The notes beneath the pieces were generated by a model, which was not told the origin of the DNA, did no database searches, and worked only from the letters and a program-made list of their open reading frames with translations. A stretch of 64,000 nt of DNA from Castanea sativa (lineage: Eukaryota > Streptophyta > Magnoliopsida > Fagales > Fagaceae), in assembly GCF_040712315.1 (NCBI RefSeq), contig NC_134023.1:62454757-62518756 (forward strand), read 5' to 3'. How positions within the stretch are numbered: position 1 is the first letter of the stretch; every line of letters starts with the position of its first letter. Both the position numbers and the translations under genes were made by a program. Below are positions 13,446 through 24,794 of this stretch, one piece after another.

Positions 13446-13759
13446 TTCCACAATTAAATCCCCCAATTCTCAATTTCTTCACAACAAAAATAGGAAATGT
13501 CATTTCAAGCTCAACATTTTCTAGCTAACTCGAAAGTTACATTCCATGAAAACAAAACAGAAACTCATTCGAATTTCTTTCATTGATTGTTTGAAATTTC
13601 TATGGGTTTATTTGTTTAGGGTTCTTGATTTTGGCGCCAGGTGAGTGAGTCACTCTGAGTTGTGAATGAAATGATGATTTTGACCTTTTATGTGGGATGA
13701 TGTGGTAGAAGTTGATCTTGTTAAAACAAAGGCTTGTGAACGACGACGTTTCCAATCGA

Positions 13760-13945
13760 CAACACAAAAGTGTGGACCAAAATGCTGTCGTCTCTCACTT
13801 AAAGAAGGAATGTGTATAAGTGCTTGTGAGGTGTGGGGGGTAAGGGCCGGAGTTCAAGTCTCCAGGAGGGAGCTTTACACACATATACACTTAGATTAGG
13901 TTAGAGTAAAAATTCTATCTTATATATAAAAAATATAAAAAAATA
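13760..13945 (+). mobile_element. Possible SINE fragment
   Basis: GGAGTTCAAGTCTCC resembles a Pol III B box (GGTTCGANTCC). It is followed by TTAGATTAGGTTAGAG, then TATATATAAAAAA and an A-rich tail, the layout of a plant tRNA-derived SINE 3' half. The A box and target duplications are not clear. Confidence 0.4.
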
Positions 13946-15118
13946 AAATAAAAAACGAAGAAGGAACGCGTGTTAGTCGCACGTGTTCATAAGGTGCCAT
14001 TTCGCATGTGTGATCACTAAACGTTGTCGTATGGCTCTTAGCCATTGAGTTCAATTTCCCATATTCTTTTTTGTTAAGAGGGAGTTTCAACCTATGACAT
14101 CCGTTCTTGATGAACTTCTCATATTCTGTATTTTCTTTTGTTAGAAAAAATATAATTTTGATCCCTAAACATTTCTAAAAATTTGTGATTTATTACCAAA
14201 CTTTAAAAATTCCATTTTTCATCCTTATTTACTATTGAAAAGTCCATTTTCAATTTCTAAACTATTATAATGTTTTATTTTCTATTCTTTAAATTTTACC
14301 AAAAGTTAGTTTTTTGTCCTCAAATTATTGAAAATGTTATTTTTTTTCATCTTTATACATGTGAAGAATGTGATCCAAACAAGTATTATGTTCACCAGTC
14401 ACCATGATATCATCATTTCAGCAAATCCACATTGTACTGATTGTCTACTTAAAGGTGGAGAAAAAGGTTTGATGTAGACTGATTTTGCTTTTATTTTTCA
14501 AGCATGCATGTTCATCCAAAAGCACTGATGCACTTGAATTTCACTCTTGTATTTCATCTACTTTGTTTTACTAATTCCTTCCTATTCTAATAAACACATA
14601 GCTATCGCGTTCAATGGGGTTGGTCAGGATTCAAATTCGATAAAAATTCATATCCAATGTTTGTATTTAGACTTGAGCAGATCAAATCTCATCTCCTTTC
14701 GCTGTTCTGTAATTACTAATCACACAAGTATGTGCATGGTATAATAAGAAGTCTCTAAATCCCATGCCACACTATTGTTTCTTTTTTTAATCCGAACTTG
14801 GTTGGGTCCATCAAATATAGATTTGAGTTTTAATTCCAGTTATATATTTAATCAGTTTTGGACTAAATTATATCTAATCCAGGCTTCTTGACAGCCCTTT
14901 CATAGAGCACAAAAAAGAATTTCAGAAATCTTTGAAAATGTTTCCCAATACTTACTCAAATAAATTATAAAAATAATATGATTGATCCGAAGAGAAAACT
15001 ATTACAAACAATGCAGCATATCAATCATTTTTTTTTTCTTAACATTAGCTTTCTTTTGGATGAAGTTAATCATTCACATCATAAACGATGGTCTTATAGC
15101 AACATATTTTACACTCGA
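13946..15118. other. Unit 1 spacer, no gene seen
   Basis: AT-rich. A piece near 14050-14110 resembles the 3' end of the SINE found at 58402-58559. The 14140-14360 block is a low-complexity repeat. No reading frame with recognisable protein content. Confidence 0.6.
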
Positions 15119-15119
15119 A

Positions 15120-17050
15120 GTGTCACGCCCCAAACCCAAAAAAAGGTCCAAAGCTTGAGGAAACTACAACCCAAAAGTACATGTAAATTTTTTTGCAATT
15201 CAATCCAAAGAATTTCCACCAACGTCAAGAAATTTTGATGATAATTTCGTTAAGGGTGCTTCCAAAGTAAGTCAAAGCTTTATAAATATTTATAAGAACC
15301 ACTAACTACAAAAGAATGGAGGTTTGATAAATTGTAATTACACATCAATAACTTGTCCCACCAAGGATAAAAGTCATCACTACTATTAGTTACAAAAGAA
15401 TGTGTCAAGTATCCTCTAGAATGTATTACACCTAAGGATCATTACCACAAAAGTCCAGCCACCATTAGTAGTTATCTAACTATTGCTAGCCACAAAAACC
15501 TATTACAAAAGGGTCGATGCCTACTTTGAAATGGTTGGTGAAAGAATGGAATGAGACAAAAGCTAGTAAGTAGCATAATTAATGGAAGTGAGTGAAATAC
15601 AAGTTCCATTATGTTGATCATAGCCACAAAGACGTCATCGTAAAGACAAGGTAATCACACGTCACAAAGACGTCGTTACAAAAACAGGGCAATCACACAT
15701 TACACAAAAGCTGTCACAAAGACAGGGCAATCACCAATATCATTGTATAATGGAAAAATCACATCAAAAGCTCACAAGTTAAATGTATTCAAAACACATA
15801 GTTTACTTCAAGTAATTTCATAAAATTGTCCAATAACCAAGAGATCCATAAAATTCTCAAGGTCTTTAAAACCGTTTATTGTCAATAATATTTTCTATTA
15901 ATTTCCCAAATATTACTAGTCAAGGTAAAGCATCCTTAGAAATTGTAACAATACAATAATTTCATGAAATCCATTATCAAAAGAATTCAAAGATGCTTGT
16001 CTTTGCCATGCCAAATATTCATATATTTCCCTATATGCAATATTAAACATGATGCATTTTTCAAATATAATCATATATAATAAGGTCACAACATGACACT
16101 TTTTAGAAAACATAGTTTCACAAATAATTTTCCAAAATTTGTTACCTAAAACCAACGTTTTATACAATATGATTATTTTTCTAAAAAAATCTCATTAAGA
16201 AGCCACTTATTTTGTAATTCGCAAAAAACCAAACTTTCAAAGCTTAAAAAAGACAGTCAACTAAGACCTAAACAATGTCAAGCAAACGTCACACGATAAG
16301 TATCAAGCTTGAAATGGAAAGTTACTAACTATGGAACTAAGTAAGCAAACCTAAATATTTAAAACGTCTTGGATTCCATCCTACTTACTCCTTTTATAAT
16401 AAAGTCCTAATACTTTATAAGTTGCTTCCTTAAGATTTACCGAACATAACTAATAGAGAGTTAGAGACCCATGAAACAAGATATATCACAAAATTCACCG
16501 TTACAAGCCAAATCTAAACTTTCAACTAGCTCCAAAATAAACTCAATAGAAATAAAAATTAGATTTACCAAATATTTCACTTTAGAAGGCCAAAGTCAAA
16601 TTTACCATCGGTAAACCTCAACTGGCCACGATTTTCCAAAAAAATATCCACAACCATTCACAAAAAAAGTACACAAAAACAAAATCCTAAATTTAATCAC
16701 ATAGATATTACCTAAGAAGCTCATATTAGAAAGAAATCTAACCACAACGTGAAAATCCACCAAAACGTTCAGAGTTTACCTTAAAAGAAAGAGAGATAGT
16801 GGAGCCTAAGAGTTTCCTATATATGGTGTTTTCGGATGAATCCCGTCAGAAAAACAATGGTGGAGTGAGCACCGGTGAGACAGAGGTGTTTGTGTTTGTG
16901 TTTGTGCTTAGTTGGCCAGCCAAGAGAGAGATATGAGATGATATTTGTGCGGTGGGGGAAATAGTCAAATATATAGATGGGAGAGGTGGGTCTCCAAAGA
17001 AATCTGATGCTTTTTTTTTCAAAGCTCGGTGAAAGTTGTTGGCTCAATGG
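15120..17050 (-). mobile_element. LTR-like remnant, unit 1 copy
   Basis: Begins TGTCACGCCCCAAACCC. Read on the minus strand this is a GGGTTTGGGGCGTGACA end, typical of the 3' end of many plant LTRs and similar to the end at 32365. The opposite border was not found. Three imperfect repeats of CACAAAGACGTC/ACAGGGCAATCAC type sit at 15620-15740. About 15706-17050 matches 33119-34690 in unit 2, so the element predates the duplication. Confidence 0.4.
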
Positions 17051-17127
17051 AACCTTGACCTTCTAACGAAATATGGGATCTTGACATTCTATGTGTGAAT
17101 TTTAAAATTATTGAAAGAATTTCTTAC

Positions 17128-17382
17128 CTCCACAGGGGCTAGTGGCTTTGCCACGGGACTTCGCTACAAGGACCACTTTGTCTATGTCAATCGTCTCGCT
17201 GGCACTAATTAACTTGCACACGCATGAAATGTTCGCTTTCTCGACAACAACATAGCATTGTGGATATGGATTTATCTTTTGGCGTTGAGTATGGATCAAC
17301 AACTTTTGTCTAAGGTTGCAATAATCAACAGTTTTTGGTTGCAATCTTAGGCAGAAAGTTGTTGATTCTTACTCAACGCCAT
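17128..17382 (-). pseudogene. Lipid-transfer-like pseudogene, unit 1
   Basis: The minus-strand reading INPYPQCYVVVEKANISCVC, then a segment with DIDKVVLVAKSRGKATSPCG, aligns with the second half of the plus-strand lipid-transfer genes (QQCCSVIQKADMPCVC...DMDKVIFVAQYCGRP). A GTAAG donor follows at 17127, as in those genes. It is broken: CC is now CY, the seventh cysteine is replaced, and cysteines 1 and 2 are missing. The N-terminal part is replaced by a fold-back (17281-17380) whose ATG opens an 11-codon reading frame. No second exon was identified. A TATA box and leader remain upstream, so transcription is possible. Confidence 0.8.
17281..17380 (-). ncRNA. Candidate TATA-driven hairpin RNA (proto-MIRNA-like)
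   Basis: Arms 17281-17322 and 17337-17380 are inverted copies of each other: GGCGTTGAGTATGGATCAAC against GTTGATTCTTACTCAACGCC. Pairing extends over about 42 bases with a few mismatches and a loop of about 15 bases. It starts immediately after an ATG, about 130 bp downstream of a TATA box. A paralogous hairpin at 34996-35092 keeps the fold. Size and fold suit a young plant MIRNA or siRNA hairpin; expression is unproven. Confidence 0.5.
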
Positions 17383-17510
17383 GTCTTCAATAATATATCT
17401 TTCTGAATATTTCCAATATTGTTTTTTAAAGCTCATTGGCTAGCTCTATGAATAATATAGATATTGTCTAATAATGTATAGTGAGAGACAAACGAAGAGA
17501 ATGCGACTAT

Positions 17511-17518
17511 TATTTATA
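17511..17518 (-). promoter_or_regulatory. TATA box for the hairpin/pseudogene locus
   Basis: TATAAATA on the minus strand within CCCTATAAATAATAG, about 130 bp upstream of the ATG at 17382. The unit 2 copy keeps TATATATAATA at the same spot (about 35203-35213). Confidence 0.6.
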
Positions 17519-18166
17519 GGGCAGAGAGGAGCTGGAATCAGAGAAAAGGTAGTAGGAGACCGTGGCAGCTCCAGGAATATTTTTCAGGGTCGTCATTATT
17601 GACCAAAATTTAATAAATAAAAAAATAACTTTATATATTGACCAAAAAACACACACAGATACAAATACATAAAGTCTTACCATTTTTTTCTAAAAATTTT
17701 ATTATTTTACAATCTTTACATGATAGTCTCATTATCAATCTTACAAATTACCTTTCTTTTAAAATTTTAGTTAGATAAAAAATTTATTGGGATTTTTCTT
17801 TTTGTTTGTAATGACTTAATATATTGTTAAAGAGGCCAAAATTTAAAGACAAATTTTAGCTACAAACTTAGTTGTAGCCTAAGACTATAACTCTCACTAA
17901 ACAAATTAACATAGCTACATATTTTGAAAATTTAACCTTTGAATTGCATGTTTTTTATGTTCTTAAAATACATGACAAATTTCATGTTAATCAGATATTA
18001 TTTACTATTTGATTCATAAACTTAAATTTTCATGTAATTTTAGGCTATAAAAACTCAAAATTTAAAGATTTGATTAATGACATAGTTATTGATCTTTATA
18101 AAATTTTTCAAATTTGGAGGATATAAGAAGAAAATGTAATCTAATGGTAAATTTGTTACAATTCAC

Positions 18167-18171
<5 letters not shown>

Positions 18172-18228
<57 letters not shown>
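18172..18228. repeat. (AT)n microsatellite
   Basis: Pure AT dinucleotide run of about 57 bp. Confidence 0.97.
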
Positions 18229-18229
<1 letters not shown>

Positions 18230-20719
18230 AGTGGAGTTGTAATCTTAGTCTACAATCAAGTTTGTTACCAAATTTTGTTCAAAAATTAATTAAATTGAGC
18301 CTAAAAATTTTATGGTAGTCACAAATATTTTTAAGGATAATAAGATCATCAATATTTTTAATTTATATACAATAATTAATTTTTTGTCAGTTCAGGTGGT
18401 CCCGGTGGTAGGAGAGTTTTTAAGTGTTCGTATTGCTCAACGAGCGTAATTGCTTGCGTACTCATGATTGCTTTCGTATCGGCAATCTGTGAAGGTTCCA
18501 CGAAGTGCCTCATTCTGGGCGATTTTTTGGACTAAATCACACTTAGAAGTTTCACATCAAGTAAGTGAAAAACAAAAGTATTACGTAATTATATTCTCCC
18601 TAACCAAACAAACAGGCAATGCTATTTTTTTGTAGTTTAGAGTTAAACATTTAAGCATATATCTTATTCAACACATCCATATAGTTGAGCCTATATTTTC
18701 TTTCATTCATGGAAGAATCTGGCGATGTAACTAAACAAGGCTCCTGATCAATAAATATATGGACAAAACTTAGGTGCAGTACCTAAGTATTGTACCTAAT
18801 TCTTGCTCTAAATATATTATCTTAGCAGATCTATTTAATGTCGAGTACATTTAGACATAAATTAATCTACATAAATTTAAAATAAAGAAATTAATATCAA
18901 CTCCAACAAGAGAAGGTATCAACTCATATATGTGTCATCACTCTTCCCATGTGTAGGTCCTTAAAAGCTAACAAAAAGTAATGTGCCCTGCTAGCAAATA
19001 TATTATTTTTCTTGCATTCTTCAACATAAAACATTTTATATTAGAAAAAACTGAAAATAATATATTAGATTACTATATTGTGACAAACTTTGTCGTTGTT
19101 ACAACTTACATAAAGGAATGGAATAAGTAAATTATTCGACTAGTTTATCTAAGTTGAGAACAAGTTGCCTCAATAATTACTTTAGGTTTAAACCAAATAT
19201 GATCTTGAAAATAAAAGTTAAGGATAATTACGTACCATCTTTCTATGATTTACGCTCTATCACAATTTAGAACACAAAATCACAAATATTTAATTATTAC
19301 ATTTGTTCCCTAAGATTTAGACTGAAATGAAATCGTTAGAGTTTTCTCCAACTCATCCCTAACAGTTTCATTCAATCCAAACTTTAGGGTCAAGAATCAT
19401 GTAACTTAGTAGCATAGCATGTTCTTCTTTATTAGGAGAAGTACGATTTAATTCCTCCTCATTTTTGTGAATATTTAAAATAAATTTAAAAAAAAATCAA
19501 ACTTTAGGGAGTCAACATGTGGCAATTGAGAAAACTTGTGAGGTTAGATTGTATTAGGCCATACCAATTGGGGAAAGTTTTATCCACAACTACAAAATCT
19601 AATAATTTGGAGATAACCCAAAAATTTATATTTTGATTCAAATTTTTGAGAGGTCAAATATAACAATTGAAAGTTCAAATATTTATAAATTATGATAAAA
19701 CCAAACTGAAATAGAGCAATTTGTAATTTTTCCTAAAAGTCATTGTAAACGAAACATTTGGCTAAAACTACATAATAAAAGAATAAGATCAATTACATGT
19801 GATCATGATCTCATAACTTATAAATATTTTTTTTTTCTTTTCTCTTTTTCAATAATTCAATTCAGGGACGGGGCCAAGAGATTGATTGAGGGCGGGGGGA
19901 GGGGGTGAAGTATTAAAAAAATGATCAAAGAAAGAGTCTTAAAAAGCTACGATGATGATTTGGTTGTTTGAGTATTTTGAATGTTGTAAGAGGAGGTTAG
20001 TATGGACCAAACTTTAATGTAATCTTGCTAGATTTCGTCATGTTGAACAACATGATAATCAGATATATGATTACGCAATTTGAGATGCCGTTTCAATGAA
20101 CTAATATTATTTGAATTATTTATGTAAAAGAATTCAAATATTGTAGTTATTTTTCCCCTAATCTACAAATCAAATAAAAGGTTCAATAATGTTCTAACAA
20201 AAATATTAATTGTCATTACTAAGATTAATTATAAAATATGTCTGGACAAATCACAATAAAAAAGAAAAAGAAAAAAAGAGGACAAACAAACAAACAAACA
20301 AGATACCCACTCCAACATTATGCAGTATGCACGGCACTACAATCCACACAAACCACACCTCAAATTCTCAATAAATCTAGAGGCACACCAAATCCAAAAT
20401 TGATTATAAATTTTAGATAAGTGACAAGTTGTTAATGATGAATAATTAAGTAAAATTTGTTATAAAAATTTGTTATAAAAATGATAACTTATCAACTCAA
20501 CGGGTGTAAAATTTATTATTTAAATGTTGTGTGTAGCATTACTTTTATTTAATTTCAGCGACAAATTAAACCAGCCAAAATTTTCAAACTCAATCAACTT
20601 TATAATAACTAAATGTAAAGTCTTTACGTTCAAATAATTAAATAATCATGCATTCAGAGCAATTTAAATAAAGCAACAACCCAACCAAAAAAAAAAAAAA
20701 AAAGTTAGACTTTAACAGT

Positions 20720-20723
<4 letters not shown>

Positions 20724-20781
<58 letters not shown>
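20724..20781. repeat. (AT)n microsatellite
   Basis: Pure AT run of about 58 bp. The matching place in unit 2 (near 52525) has only ATATATATTTTG, so the run expanded in unit 1 or shrank in unit 2. Confidence 0.97.
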
Positions 20782-20784
<3 letters not shown>

Positions 20785-21315
20785 GTCCTGTACGTTTTTT
20801 TTTTTTTTTGAGAATCGTGTCATGTACGTTATTTAGATGGGAACTTTAACTGTATTCAATACACTCAAAAAAAAAAAAAAAAAAAGAGTCAGAGAGAGCG
20901 AGAGTTCTAGAATTCTCTTTAGCTTTCTCTATAGAGAGTAAAACAAAAGATTATTGTTTTTGTTTTTTTTGTATACTCAAGGGTTAGTGATCAGACTCCG
21001 CTCTTATGATCATGACTATCTATGAGACAGAGAGAGAGAGAGATATATATGCGAAGCGCCAGAGAGATGGAGTTTGAGAAATAGCAGATTGGCTTAATGG
21101 TCTAATTCTTTTTTAATTTTTGTTGATCACTTTGGTTAATTGAGCTATTTTTTCTTTTGTTATTGGATTTTTTTTATTAGATTGATAAACTTTTGTTAGT
21201 AGGCTAATTTTGTTGTTATTATCTGGGCTCAATTTCTCAAATTAGCCTACCTATATATACTCTTTAGTTCCAGATTCAATTGTTACAATAAGAACAGAAA
21301 AAATTATTCATTTTT

Positions 21316-21470
21316 TTTAGATAGTTTCAATTTATGACGTCTACTTATGATAATAAATTTTTTCTTATCAAATCAAAATACCAATCGATTTTTAGTATAA
21401 ATGAAAATTGAACCCTAATCTCTTATTCAATTAAAGACTTTACCAATTTTATTAACTAGAATCCACATAA
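21316..21470 (-). mobile_element. Degraded SINE, unit 1 only
   Basis: TTTCAATTTATGACGTCTAC...AATTGAACCCTAATCTC...AAAGACTTTACC resembles the SINE at 58402-58559 in the same orientation (its GTTTCAACTTTTGGTGTC, GAATTGAACCTCAGACTC and ACTTTACCGG). The aligned place in unit 2 (about 54795) lacks it. Confidence 0.6.
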
Positions 21471-21685
21471 ATTAGGTAATATTACTTAGCTATAAGGCTG
21501 TAAATTTTAAATATGTTTGTACCTTTTATAAATTCTTCTTATACATCCATTTTATATATTCCTTATTTCCTTTTACAAAATGATGGAGTTTCTATCTTGT
21601 TTTTTTTCAGTCCAAAAAAATAAAAAGGAGACAAACAATTTTAAGCTAGCTTTTTACACATCACCGACAGAGAGTTTTGAACGTT

Positions 21686-21702
21686 ATGCATGCATTGCAT
21701 GC
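21686..21702. promoter_or_regulatory. RY-type (CATGCA) cluster upstream of the lipid-transfer gene
   Basis: ATGCATGCATTGCATGC holds several CATGCA/TGCATG cores, the known binding word of seed B3 regulators (ABI3/FUS3/LEC2). It lies about 280 bp before the start codon and recurs in the other units (54992-55008, and degraded near 60048). Seed-linked control is inference. Confidence 0.5.
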
Positions 21703-21979
21703 GAAAGGCTCCACCTTCCAAAAAAGGTAACTAAACAAGTAAGCTTTTTGCTTGTATTTTAGTGTGAAGAAATAAGTTTGTTCACATGCATATCAACCCA
21801 TTGCACCACCAAAACCGTAAGTAACGCATGGTTTTGCATAAAATGAGCCCAATTTCAAGGCTCAAAAGCTAAGTTTTTTATCCTAATCTTTCCCTCAAAA
21901 CCCCTATGAAAACAAACCATCTCTCACCACCCCAATGAACCAACCAACACACACACACATACAATATTGTAAGAGAGAT

Positions 21980-23093
21980 ATGGCAATGTACTTCTATACT
22001 AACATCTTGCTCTTGGCTTTCTTCGCCATTACTGGGATTCTGTTCTCTGGTAACAACAACAACATGGTTGTTGGCGACGACTGCCAAGGTGACATGCAGG
22101 GTTTGGTAGCTCAGTGTGCTATGTACGTTCAGAAGAGTTTGCCAAAGATGAACCCATCTCAACAATGCTGCAGTGTTATCCAGAAGGCGGACATGCCATG
22201 CGTGTGCCAGCACATGACCGAGGATGTTGAGAAGATGGTTGACATGGACAAAGTGATCTTTGTAGCACAGTACTGTGGCAGGCCAGTGGCCTCTGGAACC
22301 ACCTGTGGAAGTAAGAAACTCTTACAACTCTTTTTATATATATATATATATATATATATGAACCTATTCTCCACAATTTATGTGTTCCTTTTATTCTATA
22401 TGGTAATTGGAAATGAATTTTGAGTGTGTATGTTTTCTAAGTTTTTTAATTTTGGTTATTTACGACTTTTTAAAGTTTTTGACATTTTTTATAATTTTTT
22501 TGGGATTATATATCATAGTTTAGCATTAAAAAAAAAAATAGAATGTGGCTGTTTAAATTTAAAAAATGATAAGAGATAAGGAGGAAAATAAGGTGCATCT
22601 ATTTAAATTTAAAAATAATAAGAGTTAAGAAGATTGTAAAATACTAAGAACGTGGGTTTTAAATTTTGGACTTTTATTTTACGAATTTGTCTCCCTTAAT
22701 TGAAAACCTATAAACAAGCAAAGAGGGGATATTTTGAAATATTCAAGACAAAGTTCACAGCTTAAGTAGCTTTAAAAAAAAAAAAAAGTCTTTTAAATGA
22801 TAGTATAAATAACCAAATAATTGAAATAAACCAATAGACTTTCAACAATAATAAGTTAATTCAAATACACATTTGAACTTATTTTGACTTAGGTAAAAAT
22901 GAAAATATTCCTTTCGTATTTTCTTTGATCTATGGCTTGAGTTGCTTTACTTTTCTGAAGTAGAAAAAACGAAAAAGGGCTGCTTTGCTTAGTCGTTTAT
23001 GGAATCGCAATTTGGGTGTTTTGCTTAACTCTTGTTATATCTATTGCAGGTTACACCGTTCCATTAGGACCATCACCACCACCAATAGCATGA
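21980..23093 (+). CDS. Secreted eight-cysteine lipid-transfer-like protein, copy 1
   Basis: Small secreted protein of the plant non-specific lipid-transfer/bifunctional inhibitor family, which binds lipids in a disulfide-braced pocket, usually in the cell wall. Two exons, 21980-22310 and 23050-23093, give 124 residues; the junction restores an AGT codon (CGS-YTVP). Residues 1 to about 27 form a hydrophobic signal peptide (TNILLLAFFAITGILFSG), followed by an Asn run. The eight cysteines are all present: DDC, AQC, QQCC, PCVC, QYC and TTC, with spacing C-X10-C-X16-CC-X9-CXC-X22-C-X9-C. The nine-residue gap between CC and CXC differs from type I proteins (about 19). An intron just after the last cysteine and a Pro-rich tail (GPSPPPIA) are typical of the family. 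The first in-frame ATG before the signal peptide is taken as start. The ligand is unknown. Confidence 0.9.
22333..22359. repeat. (AT)n microsatellite in the copy 1 intron
   Basis: Lies about 20 bp after the splice donor. Much shorter in copy 2 (56060-56068). Confidence 0.9.
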
Positions 23094-23404
23094 AGTTAAA
23101 TAAAGTGACTGCATGCAAATTTAGGAGCTATGACTTATGTAATGTCAGAGAAGAAAAAATGACATAAATTTGGAAATCATATGCTTCTATGTTTTATTAC
23201 TAAAAATATCTATCATTACTTGTGTGAATTAAAGTTTGCCAATGGAATGAATTTGTTAGATTAAAATTTTAAATCCATCATTTTTAAATTTTTAAAAATA
23301 TCCATTTTTTAACTTAACATCGAGAATCTTCATAGCTCTTGGAATAATCGAAAGTTTAATATAATTAATTGTTAAGAACAAATCAATGACATTATTTAAA
23401 AGTC
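23094..23404. other. 3' region of lipid-transfer copy 1 and unit boundary
   Basis: Contains the 3' untranslated region, conserved with copy 2 to about 57945 (...ATTATTTAAAAGTCT). At about 23400 the sequence switches to MUS81-upstream DNA, which is the unit 1/unit 2 junction. Confidence 0.75.
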
Positions 23405-24794
23405 TGTGGTTTTTTAGGGTTTTTGTTTAGAAGAAGAAGAGTGGAATAAGGCGCCATGTTTTTCTTTTTGATTTTGGGAGAGTCAGTTATGAGTCAAAAT
23501 GACGATTTTGACCTTTTTTTTTTTTTTTGGTTGGATGATGTGGTAGGATATGGTTGGGTGGTCGATTATATTTTGATAAAATACTATTTTAATCTTTAAA
23601 ATGAGAAAATCTAGTATCACAATTTTTCTTACAACTTCTTTGCTACAATTGTGACGTAGAAGAGCGTGAATGATGAAGAAAAAATGGTGGGTTTGTATGT
23701 AAGTAATAGACAACCACTCACAATTTGTCACATTAAAGTTATGATACAAAGAGTCCGTTTGGATAGAACTTATTTTGCTGAAACTGAAAACTAAAAACTG
23801 AAAACACTGTAGCAAAATAATTTTTAAATGTGTGAATAGTACTGTGGGACCTATTTTTAATGAAAAAGTTGCGGAAAAGTGAAATTTGTGGGACCCATGA
23901 ACAGTGCATTTGTGCACTGTTCATGGCTGAATAGTCAAATCTTGCGGCTGGGTATAAAAAAAGAAAAAAAAAAAAGGAAGCAAAACTCAGACGCAGAAAC
24001 GCAGAAAACGCCTATCCAAACGCCCTCAAAGTTGTGAAATAATTTGTTATTCTAGAAAACTAGAACTACTCACCTAAATTTTACCAAAGTTTTTTTTTTT
24101 TTTCTTCGGTTCTTAAACTTTAAAAAGTTTTTTTTTTCATACTTAAACTTTGTAATGATTTTTTTATTTAATAATTCAGACTTAAGATAAAAATAGGGAT
24201 GAAAAGATAACTTTTTCTCAAAGTTTAGGGACAAAAAATAAATTTTCAGTAAAGTTTAAGAAAGTAAAACATTTGTAATTGTTTACAAAAAATGAACTTT
24301 ACATAATTTATGGATAAAAACAAATTTTTGTAATGTTAGAGACCAAAATAGTATTTTAACTTTTGTTTTTTGTCCCGTTATCAGTGCAATTTTCACGTGT
24401 AAATCTTAAAAAATGCATGTGCAACGAGGTGTGTATAACAAATATTTTCCCAACAACAACAGATGGATAAATGACGTTCCCTGTTATCCTATCGCACCGG
24501 TTGTCATTAGATAAAAAAATTCATGTGATTTCCAACCAGTGTCTTTTGAGTTTTGATGCTTGGTGAATTCCAACCTGTGATTTCCAGATAGAGAACATGG
24601 CTTTCTTGGGGTGCAGACATTTTTTTTATTATAGTCATGTTGGTCTTAAACAGGGACATGCCTAAATATTGCTCCAATACATCTGATCTTCTGTTTGACA
24701 TGCCTCATTAATCATTAGTGTCTAAAATGTCAATTAAAACTTTCTTATGTTGGAAATCATAAACGTGCCAAGAGATGTTTAAATGGTTTTTTTT
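23405..24794. other. Copy of MUS81 upstream region, start of unit 2
   Basis: Matches about 4300-5631, including the GAA run, GGCGCCATG, the shared MITE and CAACATGACTATAA-type words. No reading frame of note. Confidence 0.8.
23751..24027. mobile_element. Tourist-like MITE
   Basis: GAGTCCGTTTGGATAGAACT at the left and CTATCCAAACGCCCTC at the right, with the family words GAAAACACTGTAGCAAAATA and GAACAGTGCA inside. It sits at the same place as the element at 4600-4813. Confidence 0.85.

Larger units (their letters stand above)
5632..13690 (-). pseudogene. MUS81 5'-fragment pseudogene, copy 1 (split by CACTA)
   Basis: A partial copy of MUS81 in the same orientation as the real gene. From the right it keeps leader-like sequence (about 13570-13690), then intron 1 material, but exon 1 is missing. 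A shortened exon 2 follows near 12520, then exon 2b (about 12332-12410), which still reads through as a variant of the RYVPQKNSV peptide, here MKRYVAEKNFVANVLLISLY. Exon 3 is at 5632-5697, next to the CACTA element that separates it from the rest. The copy stops at the exon 3/intron 3 border, so winged-helix exon 4, exon 5 and the nuclease are absent. It cannot encode MUS81. The copy at 24795-29290 has the same breakpoints, so the fragment existed before the unit was duplicated. Confidence 0.85.
17530..21600. other. Unit 1 long spacer, no gene seen
   Basis: AT-rich intergenic DNA. From about 18408 it aligns in order with unit 2 (35310-35340, 42400-42510, then 49110-52960), with the copia, hAT and MITE insertions of unit 2 absent. 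The stretch near 19865 (CAGGGACGGGGCCAAGAG) is shared by both units. No coding sequence recognised. Confidence 0.7.

Noticed and set aside
13690..13899. 69-codon reading frame
   Set aside because: It overlaps a probable SINE fragment and the MUS81 pseudogene edge; no known protein likeness.
14590..14640. B box-like GGATTCAAATTCG as a tRNA or SINE
   Set aside because: No A box, tail or target duplication nearby.
20638..20823. Reading frame full of Tyr-Ile repeats (similar ones at 22159, 50007 and 50041)
   Set aside because: Produced by AT dinucleotide runs.
21878..22376. Minus-strand reading frames over lipid-transfer copy 1 (and 55639-55939 over copy 2)
   Set aside because: They are antisense shadows of the conserved coding exons, with no protein-like features of their own.
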